Positions 22,893-35,019 are shown, numbered from the stretch's first letter. The stretch is DNA of 64,000 nucleotides from Volutella citrinella (GCA_034401135.1 JAWZSP010000001.1:6262001-6326000), one strand, 5' to 3'. Notes: generated by a model not told the origin, from the letters alone. Translations and numbers: made by a program.

Positions 22893-25024
22893 GCTGACAG
22901 ATGCTAAGTAAAATAATGTCGAGATTTAGATCCTATTACAAAAGTGGGCGCATCTGGAGGAAACATTGTTCTAATAAAATAAAAGACGTCTCATGCTCTG
23001 CGCTGCTCTCTGCGACGACCCGATGCACCATCCAATATTGGTCCTGTATGCTTCCAATGACTTGCTGCAGGTTTTCGGCATGTCAGCCCTGTGGGGAGCT
23101 GAACCAGCCCGAAGGGACACTGGCTTGCAGGCCCAACCACTCATGTCGCACTGATTGGCCCAGCGGGCGCCCTGATGGGCATCTGGGTCGTCAGTGTTGC
23201 ATTTCCTCTGAACGTGGAGAGCTGAACATGGGCATCTGGCGCAGCTGACAAGATCAGTGTTTTTGTAAGCGTCTGAACTTTATTTTCATCGATTTCCCTG
23301 GCGGCTTCTGGCCTCTCGACTGGCATTGGCAGACGGTTGGCAGTTGGTGCTGACGAGTCGCCCATTTGCGCGCTCCCTGCTTCACCGCACCAAGTTGAGA
23401 TTGGGCCACTGGACTCCGTAGCAATGGCTGGCTGAACTGGACGTGGCGTTTCGTCGCATTCAGACACCAGTATAGGGTTGCAACGACGCCCGACCGCTGT
23501 GAAGTGACCAGGGTTGCGTCAAGAGGATGATGTGGAGGGAGCCAGCCCACCACCAAGAGGAGTCCAGCATTTCGGAACGTCGCATCGTTAAAGGTACCCG
23601 ATGGCCTGTTCTAGCACATGGCTCCTTTGACAGCACGAGATGTTATTATCGTCAATGTGGTTGTTGCTTGTTACAAGATAGCCCAGCAGGGATGCTTCCC
23701 CTCCCCCCCATGTGCTTTGTCCGCGCTATTGGATAGCGATCTAGCAGGACCAATGGTATTAGCACGCGCGGCCTCGGCTAGATGTCACTGATGAAAACAG
23801 CGACGTGCTTACCTGCCAGGGCTGCTGCTTGCGCTGAATGCAAATTGCAATCACTTCAACACCAGCCAGCACGGCAAGTCCGGTGAGGATACAGTCGGTT
23901 ATACTTGAAACTGACCGGATTTAAACATGAACTGTTTCCCCATTAAAGGTTGAAAAATATCATGTGCCAGCCATATACTCCAAACATCATTCATGCCGCG
24001 TTGGAGCCTCTCACTGGCCCGCAGACGGATGCCATCTCGTCGCCGATCAAGGGATCCAGATCTGGAGTTTCGTGACGGGCCCCTTGCGGTTTCTAAGTTT
24101 AGGCTTGTCTTGTTTAGCTGCCACACGTCGATCGACCTTAAGGCTGTTTACCTCCGACGAGTTGGGTCGTGTCAATTGCAGTGGCAAAGGACCGGGCACG
24201 CAACCAAGCAGGGGCTGTTCCTGGCTTTTCCCCCTGCGGCTAGGCCCAAGGATAGCCCGCCCAGGCCAGCTCTCCACGTGCGGCTGCCGCTGGTGCAGTG
24301 TCCGTCGCTCAAACGGCTGATTGCGAATCCTGAATGCAGGGGGGCAGATCCTCCGCAACACCATGGCTGTCTCAGGATATTTGCAGTGTGTCAACCGCGC
24401 TTTAAAGCCGGGAATTGTGCTTGGGAAATCCCACACTCGCTACAGGGGAGCAGATCCATCTCAGTCGACCTTGGAACCACCTTTCCCCGTTGAGCCCTAG
24501 CCCTTGATGCTGGCGACATGCTCTCAGCACGCGCCAATGAGACGATAAAATGCCGTGCGTGTGGTGATGTGCTCAAGGCCCAGCAGGCATCTGTTCGAGG
24601 CACTAGCCAGGCACCTGCGCTATCTAGCCCTACTGCGACAGATGGCTTTCCCGTTCTGTTAACTCGTTTGTTCAAGCACCCCCGCGTAGGATGCGGGAAC
24701 GCGTTAGCGCAGCATCCTTTGGTCTCATCCCATCACTAATTACCTTGCATTACGGCTGCAAGTTTGGCTGATCTCCAAGTCGACTCGTCAGCTGGAAGCA
24801 CGAAGCGAGTGTCGGGGCCTGGAAGCGATTGACGCGATCTGACAGGGAGATGCACTGACCCAGATACGGCACCGCGCGATCAAGAATTATAAAAAGACTG
24901 ACAGCTTCCCTCCTTGGCGACAAAACCAAGCTGCGCCTCATTCAACTCATTGACTGAGTCTTCAATTCTCTCTGGGATTACCAAGGCCGGCACTTCCATC
25001 CACAACACCAACACCACAGCAACA
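22893..25024. other. Long spacer without a supported gene
   Basis: 2.1 kb with short frames only on both strands and no coherent motif or splice series. The last 150 bp form the promoter of the GH16-like gene and contain a TATA box. Confidence 0.55.
24888..24895 (+). promoter_or_regulatory. TATA box of the GH16-like gene
   Basis: TATAAAAA located 137 bp upstream of the ATG at 25025, followed by a pyrimidine-rich leader and CA-rich repeats (CACAACACCAACACC) just before the start, a common fungal 5' leader style for highly expressed secreted proteins. Confidence 0.5.
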
Positions 25025-26035
25025 ATGGCACCAACATACCAATACCTAGCCGCTGCGCTCCTCGCCGCCAGCGGACTGCAGGCCCATGCTTACAGTCTGG
25101 CACCTCGCCAGGCGGCCGTCGCTTTCGAAGCCGACTTTAGCGCTCCATTCGTGAACAGGGAACAGCACTTCGTCTGCCAGGTCGGGTGCCCTCGAACCGA
25201 GAACGGCGAAATGATCTTTGAGATTGGCCCTGGCGAGCTCAAGACCGCCGAATCGTGGAAGCGAGTCCGCCAGTTCGACCAGTGGTACTCGTCCGGCCGC
25301 TTTGAGGTGACCTTCTCCCTCAGCCAGCGCCCCGACAAGAGCGTCGGCACCTGGTGGGGTGCTGCCCTGTGGAACGACGGCGAGCTCGCGGACCAGTCCA
25401 AGTTCAACGAGATCAACTTTGGCTACCTGACCGACGGAAGCTTCACCAACGGCCAGATGTACTTTGAATGCGCCAGGGAGGGCCACGTCAAGGCCATCAA
25501 GGTCGAGAGCGACGTCGATCTCTACAGCGGCGAGTTCTACACCGCTGTCCTCGAGTACGGCCCCGACCGCGTGGCCCTCGAGTTCCAGGGCAAGACGTAC
25601 GAAGTCACCGAGAAGGAGTACATCCCCAGCACCGCCATGGGCTTCATCATGGGACCCCGCGTCACAAAGGGCAAGCTGTCGAGCACCTTCACCCAGAAGA
25701 TTTCCGCCCTGAAGATCAGCCCCTACGGCACCGTCTCTTCCAGCTCTGAGTCCTCTGGATCCCCTAGCGTTGAGTCTTCCGCTTCTGCTGATGCGCCTGT
25801 CTCGACTGACCCGGCTGCCAGCGCAGGTGTAGGCGATGAGGATGAGTCTGAGACTTCTGCCGTGGACACGGAGCTCCCCATCCCGACGACGTTTTCTACC
25901 CTTCGACTGATCCCTACCGACCCCGTGTTCCCCAACAGGACTCACGGAGTGCCCATGCCGACCAAGCCCTGGACGACTCCCACTCGTGCCCCTACTCCGG
26001 GACCCCGTCGCAAGCACCACCACTGGTGGAACTAA
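25025..26035 (+). CDS. Secreted GH16/concanavalin-A-like wall protein
   Basis: Single-exon gene of 336 residues starting at the ATG of MAPTYQ; the longer frame uses a TTG and is leader. A signal peptide (LAAALLAASGLQAHA) is followed by a beta-jelly-roll region (residues about 30-230) with WYSSGRFEVTFSL, GTWWGAALWND and FNEINFGYLTDG, the layout of GH16-type glucanase/lectin folds; the classic ExDxxE active site is not clearly present (the nearest acidic site is NEINF). A Ser/Thr/Pro-rich stalk (about 240-320), probably O-glycosylated, ends in a basic RRKHHHWWN tail with no hydrophobic GPI signal. It is probably a secreted wall-bound or glycan-binding protein; catalysis is doubtful. Strong C/G-ending codon bias suggests high expression. 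Confidence 0.8.
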   Translation: MAPTYQYLAAALLAASGLQAHAYSLAPRQAAVAFEADFSAPFVNREQHFVCQVGCPRTENGEMIFEIGPGELKTAESWKRVRQFDQWYSSGRFEVTFSLSQRPDKSVGTWWGAALWNDGELADQSKFNEINFGYLTDGSFTNGQMYFECAREGHVKAIKVESDVDLYSGEFYTAVLEYGPDRVALEFQGKTYEVTEKEYIPSTAMGFIMGPRVTKGKLSSTFTQKISALKISPYGTVSSSSESSGSPSVESSASADAPVSTDPAASAGVGDEDESETSAVDTELPIPTTFSTLRLIPTDPVFPNRTHGVPMPTKPWTTPTRAPTPGPRRKHHHWWN

Positions 26036-26361
26036 TGGGGAGAATGAACAGGATGAATTGATGGTTTGAAGCAAACCCGAAGCTACCCGGGTATTGGAGT
26101 CGCTTTGTGTGGGATGAACGTGATGGTTTGGAAGCTGGTGCTCGCGACGCAGGACGTTTATTTCAGGAGGCCTTGACGGTTATCATTAGAGCCAGTGTAC
26201 ATTATTTCTATAGATCAAGATGTTCCCATGGTGGTACTTGGGTTCAAAATTATGCCAGCCTTCCAATATGATAAAGTCGGTGACTTCTACCTATAAGGAT
26301 ACGCGTCTGCATTGGTGACTTATTTCTCGCATTCAAGCTTGACAATAGGACTAATAACAGT
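26036..26361. other. Convergent 3' spacer
   Basis: About 330 bp between the 3' ends of the GH16-like gene (plus) and the esterase gene (minus). No gene seen; it must contain both terminators. Confidence 0.55.
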
Positions 26362-27333
26362 CTAGTTGACCCCAAGGATCCTCTTGATCCAGGTCGCCTT
26401 TGAAACCCTGGAAGCTACAGCAACAGGAGCGACATTCATCGACATGTCGAATCCGTGGTGGGCTCCCGGCCAGATGTGAAGCTCTGCATTGACGCCCGAC
26501 TTCCACAGAAGTGAGGCATAGGCGACAGCCTCGTCTCGAAACACCTCACAGGCTCCTGCATCAATGTACGTTGGTGGCAGCCCTTTCAAGGACACCGCAC
26601 GAGCTGGAGCCACGAGCTCGTCAACATCTGGGCCCCCTCGCCGTTCTCCAAGCACGCAATCCCATGCCATGCGGTTGGTCGTTCCGCACCACGGCCCATC
26701 CCGCGCATACTGCTTGGACGAGAAAGTTTCATCACGGTCGTCCAGCATCGGAGTCAGCAGCATCTGCGCCGCGGGAAACGGCTTCTCGTTCTTCTTACAC
26801 ATCATCGTGGTACCCGCCGCGATGGTGGATCCCCCAGATGTGCCGCTGACAATGACACGGGCCGGATCGAGGCCAAGCTCCGAGCTGTGCTCAATCACCC
26901 AGAGAAGCCCGGCGTAGGAGTCGTGAAGAGCAGCTGGCGCGGCGTGGTCGGGCGCAAGACGGTACTCGACGGAGACGAAGACGGCATCGATACCGGCGTA
27001 CAGCTCAATGACATCGCCTGCCATGGAGAAGCGGTCGCCGGCAACCATGCCGCCACCGTGAACGATGTAAACGGCCGGGCGGTTTGTTTCGGTAGATGAT
27101 TTGGAAGCAAAGACTGAGAGCGTCACCGCGGGGTCTCCAGACTCGAGGCCTGGCGCAGAGTATTCCTTGTGGTCAAGTTCGGGGAAAGCAGCGAGCACGT
27201 TTTTGAGACTGTAGGCCGTCGCCATTACGCGGAGCAGGCTGATGTCGAGCTTCTCGGAGAGAAATGGCTTGAAGGCGTCCAGGGCGGGTTGCAGCGCCGG
27301 ATCATAGTCGGGTCGTAGGTTGGATGGCTCCAT
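26362..27333 (-). CDS. Alpha/beta-hydrolase, hormone-sensitive-lipase (fold-3) type
   Basis: Single-exon gene of 323 residues, started at the ATG of MEPSNL because the longer frame begins with TTG. Family marks in order: oxyanion-hole HGGGMVAGDR (about residues 97-106), FVSVEYRLAPDHAAPA, nucleophile elbow GTSGGS (about residue 170), YIDAGACEVFRDEAV with the acidic residue, and HIWPGAHHGFD with the catalytic histidine. It would hydrolyse short-chain esters or small lactones. No signal peptide is visible, so it is probably cytosolic. Related genes often sit in catabolic or secondary-metabolite clusters, but neither neighbour here gives a pathway. Confidence 0.93.
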   Translation of the reverse strand: MEPSNLRPDYDPALQPALDAFKPFLSEKLDISLLRVMATAYSLKNVLAAFPELDHKEYSAPGLESGDPAVTLSVFASKSSTETNRPAVYIVHGGGMVAGDRFSMAGDVIELYAGIDAVFVSVEYRLAPDHAAPAALHDSYAGLLWVIEHSSELGLDPARVIVSGTSGGSTIAAGTTMMCKKNEKPFPAAQMLLTPMLDDRDETFSSKQYARDGPWCGTTNRMAWDCVLGERRGGPDVDELVAPARAVSLKGLPPTYIDAGACEVFRDEAVAYASLLWKSGVNAELHIWPGAHHGFDMSMNVAPVAVASRVSKATWIKRILGVN

Positions 27334-28768
27334 AGCGACGAGAGTGATGGGATATATTATTTTAGAAACCGCCAAGTAGGAGATCAATGTAATTCAATAG
27401 GGTAGAAGATCACGAGAGAAGCCTGGAATACAAGATATCCTCGCCGCCTTTTGTAGTTTGCTAGCCCCCGCTTCTGAGCCTGACATGTCCCTTGCGGATG
27501 CAACAATGCTAACTAGTGTCGCATACGTGTGATCAATTTTGAGCGGGGTTAGCACTTATCTAGTCGTCCATATATGGAGTAGGTGATGGGAGCATGGACA
27601 TGGGTGACCGCCTCAGCGACCAGGTGGTGAGCCCCGCGTTGTGCGGCCAGTAGCATGTATGGGGGTATCTGGCCCATTTTCGGGTTCAGATGTAGCAAGT
27701 AGCAGCTGAGTATTTGCCAGTAGGGAGTATTTCATCGTCATGGAAATAGTGTTGCTTCATCGTGCTCGGTTAACATCGCAATGCACGTCTCTCTGGAGTC
27801 GAGTCTTGACAGTTCCATGTCCTCACCGCATTCCAGAATGCGCTTTTTTCCAGGGTTATACGCGACAATGTCCTCATTGGCTGTTTGGTCTGTCTATTTT
27901 TGAATTCCATGCAGCGCGCATTCCATGGCGCTTAGAGACCAGCATTACGACTTACCCCAACAGGCCGCATGGATAGACATCCGTGAACAAGCACGTGACT
28001 ATCTATCCTAGCCTAGTCGTCAGCATCGTGCAAAATGACCTTGGGCTGTGTGTCTGCTTAGTTAGAGATGGTAGTGCTGAATATCTTCTCCCAAATGTCG
28101 CGTATGCCTGGAATTGAATCAATCTTTGCTCATGAATAACAGCCAAAATTTGAACCCAGGTAATCCACCAGATGCTGCTTCCGTACTGCCTAGGTAAATG
28201 CGAAATGGTCAGTGCTGAAGAGCGTTCCATCTCCATAAAAAAATATAGGACGGGTTTCGCGGTATGGATTGATGTGCCCTGAAAGGGAAACCTAATTTAA
28301 TACAGTGACGCACAGCCATGATGGGTTGCATGTGACAGAGTAGAGAGTATTTCGAGTTCTCTTTCTCGTTCGGAAGAGCTATATCTAAAGATCTAGCTGC
28401 AATTTCGAGGGTGCTGAATTGTTGTGGAAATTCAAGCCACCGAATTTCCACCTGTTTTGATGGCATTAATTGTATAATTTTGTACAAATGTTTCAGAGTT
28501 ATGGACATCAGCTTTAATTTTGATTGGTAGTGGTTGTGTTTAACTTTTTAGTCGCGTTTTGTAGCCGTTTTCGTCTAGGCCGCAATGGGCCTCCCTGATC
28601 TGATGATTACCCCTGGCCATCATCCCACCCGTAGATCCCTGATCCCCAAGCACATGGACCTCGGGCGACGTAAGCTTGATCTCACCTCATCAAGCACCGC
28701 TTGCCCATAGATCGCGTCGAGCTGCATCTCCTCGAGGAATCAAGGATAAGCACAATTGATCTCCGACA
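27334..28768. other. Shared promoter region, no supported gene
   Basis: 1.4 kb between the divergent esterase and CrtC/AttH-like genes. Short frames such as minus 28003-28508 have no motif and AT-driven composition. The part from 28050 to 28560 is distinctly AT-rich. Confidence 0.5.
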
Positions 28769-29877
28769 ATGGCTCCAATTCACTGCGAACTGGCCACGTC
28801 GGACAAGCAGTACGAGAGTCTAGGCATTGCTCGCAGCCCTATCAAGGCCTGGGAAGATGGCCTTCGCACTGACCCGAGCGTCCCGGCCAGCTGGGAGTGG
28901 TGGTATTTCGACACCCATCTAGACAATGGCGCCAAGATCGTCATTGCCTTCTTCACAAAGGACTACACGGACCCGAGCACCGGCCTGGACCCCCGCATCA
29001 CGATCCAGCTAGACACGCCTGATGGCAGACGTTGGGATGTTTTGGAGAAGTTCAAACCCGAGGACTTCAAGGCCAGCAAGGACAAGTGCGACGTCGAGAT
29101 GCTGGGCTCCGGCGGCGTCGCCAACATCTTCCGCGGCAATGATGCACTGGACTCGTATGAGATTGTTGCAAAGGTCAAGGACGTCGAGGTCAAGATCAAG
29201 CTCGCCTCTACCGCACCCGCCTGGCGCCCTCAGACGGGCCACATCTTCTACGGCGCGAAGCAGGATCAGTTCTTTGCATGGCTGCCATCGGTGCCGCAGG
29301 GAACCGTGGAAGCAACCTACACGATCAGTGGAGAGGACGCCGTCTCGACGACTGGCAACGGATACCACGACCACAACTGGGGCAACGTGTCGCTGCCACG
29401 CGTCGTCAACAACTGGTACTGGGGACGAGGCACCATCGGGCCCTACACCTTCATCTCGGCCTACATCGTCCACGAGCAGGCATACGGCGCAAAGCCAATC
29501 CCCGTCTTCATGCTGACGCGCGACGGTACCGTCGTGGCCGACGACGGCACAAAGGTCAAGTTCCTCACCAAGCACGTCGAGACGGACACCCCGACGCGTC
29601 GCCCCGTGGCGGACTTGGTGCGTTTGACTATGAGGACGGGCCTACGCGCTATGTGCTCGAGTACGAGAGACACGACACCATCTTCCGGACATACTTTATC
29701 AACACGCTCAAGGGCATCAAGTGGGTGCTGGCGAAACTGATTGGCTTCGATGGCTGTTACCTGCGGTTCTCGGGGAAGCTGAAGCTGAGGCTGTATGAGA
29801 ACCAGAAGTTGATGGAGGAGTATGAGAGCGATGCGTTGTGGGAGCTCATGTGGTTTGGCAAGGTGTACAAGCTCTGA
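28769..29877 (+). pseudogene. Lipocalin-like CrtC/AttH-family protein with a frameshift
   Basis: From the ATG at 28769 the frame encodes the family's N-terminal domain with the hallmark SWEWWYFDTHLDNG (about residues 41-54), then YHDHNWGNVSLPRVVNNWYW and GPYTFISAYIV. Near 29625 the frame is lost after RRPVADLV, and homology resumes one frame over with FDYEDGPTRYVLEYER, running to a stop at 29877 (GKVYKL). A single missing base accounts for it; the repaired length would be 369 residues, normal for the family. CrtC/AttH-like proteins include carotenoid 1,2-hydratases, kievitone hydratase and lipocalin-fold cyclases of fungal polyketide pathways. No signal peptide and no biosynthetic neighbours are seen, so function stays open. 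It could be a young pseudogene or an assembly error. Confidence 0.72.
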
Positions 29878-30161
29878 GTTTTCGGGGCGGATTCAGTGGC
29901 GTGTGGTTTCAGATTCTCCTTGATTCCTTGGTGCATCATTTCTTGCACCACGAATATTGACCTCTTTGTAACGTATTTTAGCCTTTTATCTATTCTGCAA
30001 CTCTATGTGTAATTCCAGTCCGTTCATGTTGTCTTAATACAACGTAGTCATGTTCAAATCTGTTCTTCTGGGGCTCAGCCAGTCGAGCCAGTAAGGGTAT
30101 CATAGCCTCCCATTCATTCGGGTTTATCCACAAGGTATACTGAGATACTGCGCGTGCCCAG

Positions 30162-31886
30162 TTACACCTTGGACTCACCCATGACGCCATTCTCCTGCTC
30201 GCTAGAGGTAGGCTTTACCTCGTCATCCGAGCTGAAGCCGTACTCGCGGGCCTTCTCGCGCACCTCGTGCTCGTCCATGCGGGGCAAATCCTTGGCCGCC
30301 TGGACGTATCCCATGTTCTCCTGGTGTCCCTTGGCGAAGATGAGATCAATCTCCTCCAGAGACCGCCCGGCAGTCTCAGGGTAGAAGAAATAGATGATGG
30401 GGAAGAAGATGGCATTCATAGCCGCAAAGAATAGGTACGTTCCCCATCCAGACGTCCCGGTGCCGCCAATCATGACGGGAGTCACCATGACGATGAAGAA
30501 GTTCCAGAGCCAGTTGAAAACGGTCGACGTCGCGTTGGCCCGGGCTCTGGTCTTAAGGGGGTTGATCTCGGCGGGATACAGCCAGGGCAGAGGCAGCCAC
30601 GTGGCGCCAAAGAAGGCGATGTAGGTGAAGAGGCCGACAGCAGCGCCCTTTGCAGCCGCTCCAGTGCCGGGGAGAAGTGCGGCAAAGGTGATGACCATAG
30701 AGAGACACTGACCGACGGTGCCGATAAGGAACAACTTGCGGCGGCCGATGCGCTCGACGACAATCCAGGACGTTGAGGCGAAGATGGAGTAGACAACCAT
30801 GTTGACGCCGCCAAGCAGGAGAGCCAGGTTCGGAGAGGTGCCGATGGATCGCTGGAAGAGGATAGGGAAGTAGTAAATGACCGCGTTGCAGCCACTCAGC
30901 TGCTGGAATGCCTGAGACGAGGCACCCAAGATGAGACGGCGGAAGTGCTGCGTCTTGCCTCCGGTGAAGAGGGCCGAGAAGGGCGTCTGGCCGCCGTGCT
31001 CGTCACCACCGGCAGCGCGGATGGCCGTCTCAATAGTGCTGAGCTGGGTGAGGACATCCGCATCTTCGCGGTGCTTACCAGCCAGTCCAGCGAGGACGGT
31101 CGTGGCCTCGGCCTTGCGGCCCTTGTTGAGCAGCCAGCGGGGCGACTCGGGCAGCTTGACCATGATGACGAGGACGATGAGGGCGAAGAAGCACTGGAAG
31201 GCGATGGGGAAGCGCCAGACGAACTTGTCGGGTCCGTATGTGCAGCCGTAGTCGATCCAGTAGGCAATCAGGGTGCCGATGGCGACGTTGCCGCCCTCGA
31301 TGCAGATGAGCTTGCCGCGGTTGTGGGAGGCGCTGCACTCGGCTTGGTAGGTAGGAATGGTAGAAGTGTTGACTGTGAATCGTCAGATACAATCCTTCAA
31401 GGCGTAGCTGTTGTGGTACTCACTTCCGTTGCCGATGCCCGTGATGCATCGCCCAATAATGAACTGAGCAGTCGCGCCGCCGGAGGGGGGAACTGATGAA
31501 ATCTGGATAACAACACCAATGATCATGATGGTAGCACCGAGGAAGATGGCCTTGCGACGGCCCAGACGGTCACCAAAGAAGAGGATGAAGAGGGCGCCGA
31601 GGAAGCAGCCGACGGCGTAGATGGACGTGATGAAGCCTTCGTACGTCGTGTCGCCGTCGACCTGGGGGAAGTCATGGACGAAAGCTGGCGCTGCGATGAT
31701 TCCGGACATGACGCCTGAAGATGTTAGCCACTGATTGCGAATTGTCATGATAGGTTTGATCGTACCTTGATCGTATCCAAAGAGCAGGAAATCCGTCGTC
31801 GCGACGATTGTGATGAGTCGCTGGAGGCCCTTGCCGGTGGTGCCCCAGTAGGTTGGCACACCGGCCTCGTTGTCGACGTGAACCAT
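30162..31886 (-). CDS. MFS sugar transporter (three exons)
   Basis: Exons 31886-31766, 31714-31424 and 31372-30162 encode 540 residues with twelve predicted membrane helices. Sugar-porter signatures are intact: FGYDQGVMSGI formed across the first intron, the loop 2-3 motif GDRLGRRKAIFLGA, PESPRWLLNKGR after helix 6, QQLSGCNAVIYYFP in helix 7, VERIGRRKLFLIG and the C-terminal PETAGRSLEEIDLIF. The start at MVHVDN is the first ATG; the longer frame begins upstream without one. It would import a hexose or oligosaccharide across the plasma membrane by proton symport; the sugar is not predictable. The tail is acidic and Ser-rich, a possible arrestin/ubiquitin target. Confidence 0.95.
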
Positions 31887-33735
31887 GGTGAGTGAATTGA
31901 TAGACCTGCCAGCAGCTCTGATAATTCCGTGACGTTGCTTTATCGACAATACGTCAGAGCGGGCGTCTGGGGTAGATATACTTTTCGCACGAGGCCCCGA
32001 TGGCCTTCATGACATGACATGGAATCACGGAGAACAGGAAATAAGTTTGGGTTACACGTGGGTCTAGCGGACCGAAGACCCTCCCATCAACCGTCATGGC
32101 AAGGATGATGAGAGATTACCGTCGGAGTCAGTGCAGATATTTCACACGTATCGCGGTTGGCGCGAATGATATCCAGGACCGAGGCTCGACATGCCCTCAT
32201 CCATCAACCAACACAAACGCGCAGGGATCGTGGTGTGTGTGGAACAGAGCCGCATGCGGTCCACCTCGGGAACTTTAGAGTCAGGAATACTACCATACAT
32301 CGTCATTCCTTGCACGAATGGCCAATGACGGCGCACGTTGTGCTCTAGCCGCCCGTCCGTTGGCCCTCTATGCTGTCATGACCCGCTGTTCCTGATGGAG
32401 CACGCGAGACACCCTGACACGCTCCGAGGATGTTTTATCTTTGGCCCATGTGCTAACGCACCATAGAGAGTGTGATTATGTACAAGTGGGACGGCCGTAT
32501 GCCGGGCAAGTGGAGCCAATGTCTCGCCGTGCCGAAGTAGCCCCTTGATCCACCTCCGGCGGGCCCGGGTTTGCCCTTGATGACCCTGCCTTGCTGCGAA
32601 TTTTCGTTTTCGGTGCCAAAGTGGTCCTGGAGAGGCTTGTACAGCAGTCCGGGGCAATGCCGTAATGGCCTAAATACAGCAAACCTTAGGTTGACTCGCG
32701 GGGGGAAGGTTATCCGGTCGCTACACTCTATCTCCAAGATCTGTCTCTGAAGATTCTGCCCCGTATGCAGATGGGCGGGTCGGTCCCTGAATTTCAACAT
32801 GATGCCACTTTATTAATTATCTTGCATCTGAAGGAGTAAGCACGCGGCAACAGATCGCCGACATCGACCCAGCCAACGATGGTCAGGGATCGCAGCATCA
32901 GATTTTTCCTGATAAAAATCTTCACCAGCCAACCACCCGTTCGTTGATCTATTAGCCGCAGTGTGTACAGTTCATACTGGTGGACTATCGCCCAATTAGC
33001 AGGCCCATAAATTCTGGGTTGATCTTACAATCATGATATCAGGCTGATCCACGATGACGTAGAGCCCCAGTTGTGTGGAGTTTAACGCAACCCCACTAGG
33101 TGCCAAGCCGGGAGATGGCCTGGAAGATCTGAGTAATTAAGCGATCCAGGGAGGCCCAACGAGGCTCTGCGCTGAGGGAAATTAAGTGTCTGTACTGGCA
33201 CCCGTGGGTGGATGAAATATCACAGAGCCTAAGAAGCGTAAGTAGCACGAGGGCTGCTCAAGTCTAGCGCATAGGGCGAGTTGGCTGCGGATGGCTTACT
33301 CAGTAGATAAGGAGAATGACGATAACAACAGATCCACCGACTGGGGATGCTCGACTCAGGTTGCTTCCGTTATAGATCGGCTTAAGTGTATTAAATTTTG
33401 GATCCAAAAACACACGTCTTCACGTCCCGAGAGCGAGTAATGTCTTTTGAGGCATAGAGGCTAGATACTATTCCAGTTCTTAATTTTCGTATTATTCAAG
33501 GTGTATGGAAACATTCTCGCCGAAGTCGAGGTTGATATAACTATCCTCATGGAGAGCCTGGCAGCTGTCTCAGGCGCAGGATACGGCTTGCAGCGGAGTG
33601 CAGACGTGCCGCCCCTCTGCTATTGGCGGATACAGGCAACGAGGCGCTTTGAGGCCAGCCAGACCTTTCTGACAAAGATGTCACGACTCGTCTGGCTCAC
33701 CGCCGTCTCGGCTCTGACTTCTCAGCACACAGACA
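31887..33735. other. Spacer between the MFS and GlgE-like genes
   Basis: 1.85 kb with no supported gene. Short frames at 32142-32800 on both strands are mutual shadows. The segment 33330-33500 is AT-rich and precedes the GlgE-like frame. Confidence 0.5.
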
Positions 33736-35019
33736 ATGACTGGTCGGTTTCCCATCGAAGACGTGACGCCATCGGTTCCTTGTGGTGGCCGCTACCCAGC
33801 CAAGGCCGTTGTTGGAGAACTCGTGCCTGTCACCGCCGTGTGCTACCGCGAGGGACAAGATGCGCTCGGCGGTTGTGTGGTCTGGCAAGGTCCGTCCAGC
33901 GAAACCGGAAAAGAGTCCAAGGCCTTGACTTGCCGCATGGATCCGTGTGATCCCGGCCTCGACCGATGGCGGGGCGTGATCCGTCCCGATGCAGTGGGCC
34001 GTTGGACGTTCAAGATTGAGGCTTTCGATGATCCTTATCTCACTTGGTACAATTTGGTCCGGCGCAAGCTGGAAGCAGGTCAAGGCTTGGATGCTCTTGC
34101 TACTGACCTGCTTGAAGGCGCGAATCTGCTTGATATTGCGAGCAAGACTGTCCCAGGCTTGGCTGGTGATGTGAAGCAGATCCAAGAAGCCTGCGGTGCT
34201 CTTCGAGACGGGACATTGCCTCTACCGGAGCGCCTTGCGCCGGCGGCAGAGCTCAAGGAACATCTCTGGCGCCATCCCATCCGGCAACTCGTCACTACAA
34301 GCGAGTCGTATGCGGTTTGGGTCGATAGAAATCGCGCGTTGTTCTCGTCGTGGTATGAATTCTTCCCACGCTCTGAGGGCGCCGAGATTGGACCTGACGC
34401 AACGCCCGTCAAGCATGGCACGTTTGAGACGGCCGCCAAGCGAATCCCATCCATTGCTGCCATGGGCTTCAATGTTCTCTACCTGCCACCGATCCATCCC
34501 ATAGGCAAGATCAACCGCAAGGGTCGCAACAACTCGCTCGTCTCACGGCCCGAGGATGTTGGCTGTCCATGGGCTGTTGGCTCGGATGAGGGCGGACACG
34601 ACGCAATTCACCCTCAGCTGGGTTCACTCCACGACTTTCGGAACTTTATACAGGTTGCGGCGGAATATGGCCTCGAAATCGCCATGGATCTGGCCCTGCA
34701 AGCGGCACCGGACCACCCTTGGGTTACCCAACATACGAAGTGGTTCACGAGGCGGGCGGCTGGCACCATCGCCTACGCTGAGTGCGGTCCAAAGAAGTAC
34801 CAGGACATTTACCCTCTGAACTGGGACAATGACCCAATAGGTCTGCGTCAAGAGGTCCTCCGCATCGTGCTGCACTGGGTCGCACAAGGCGTCAAGAGCT
34901 TCAGAGTCGACAACCCACACACCAAAGCGCTCGACTTCTGGCGGTGGTGCATCGCCGAAGTCAAAGCCGTCGATCCTGATGTCCTCTTCCTCGCCGAGGC
35001 CTTTACTCGACGGCCATGA
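33736..35019 (+). pseudogene. glgE: Truncated GlgE-like alpha-1,4-glucan:maltose-1-phosphate maltosyltransferase
   Basis: Intronless frame of 427 residues resembling bacterial GlgE (GH13 subfamily 3), which extends alpha-glucan using maltose-1-phosphate. The N-terminal beta domain starts with GRFPIEDVTPSVPCGGRYPA, then DRWRGVIRPDAVGRWTF. GH13 landmarks follow: SSWYEFFPRSEG, MGFNVLYLPPIHPIG (region I), EIAMDLALQAAPDHPWV, the nucleophile Asp in SFRVDNPHTK (region II) and the acid/base Glu in FLAEAFTRRP (region III). The frame ends there. GlgE is normally about 650-700 residues, so region IV with the third catalytic acid and the C-terminal domains are absent, and catalysis is not expected. The pathway is typical of actinobacteria and other bacteria, so horizontal transfer followed by truncation is the simplest inference. 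No other GlgE-pathway gene (TreS, maltokinase) is nearby. Confidence 0.85.

Noticed and set aside
25046..26074. Minus-strand frame of 342 codons
   Set aside because: It is the antisense shadow of the strongly codon-biased GH16-like gene; composition is Gly/Arg/Val-rich and no motif is present.
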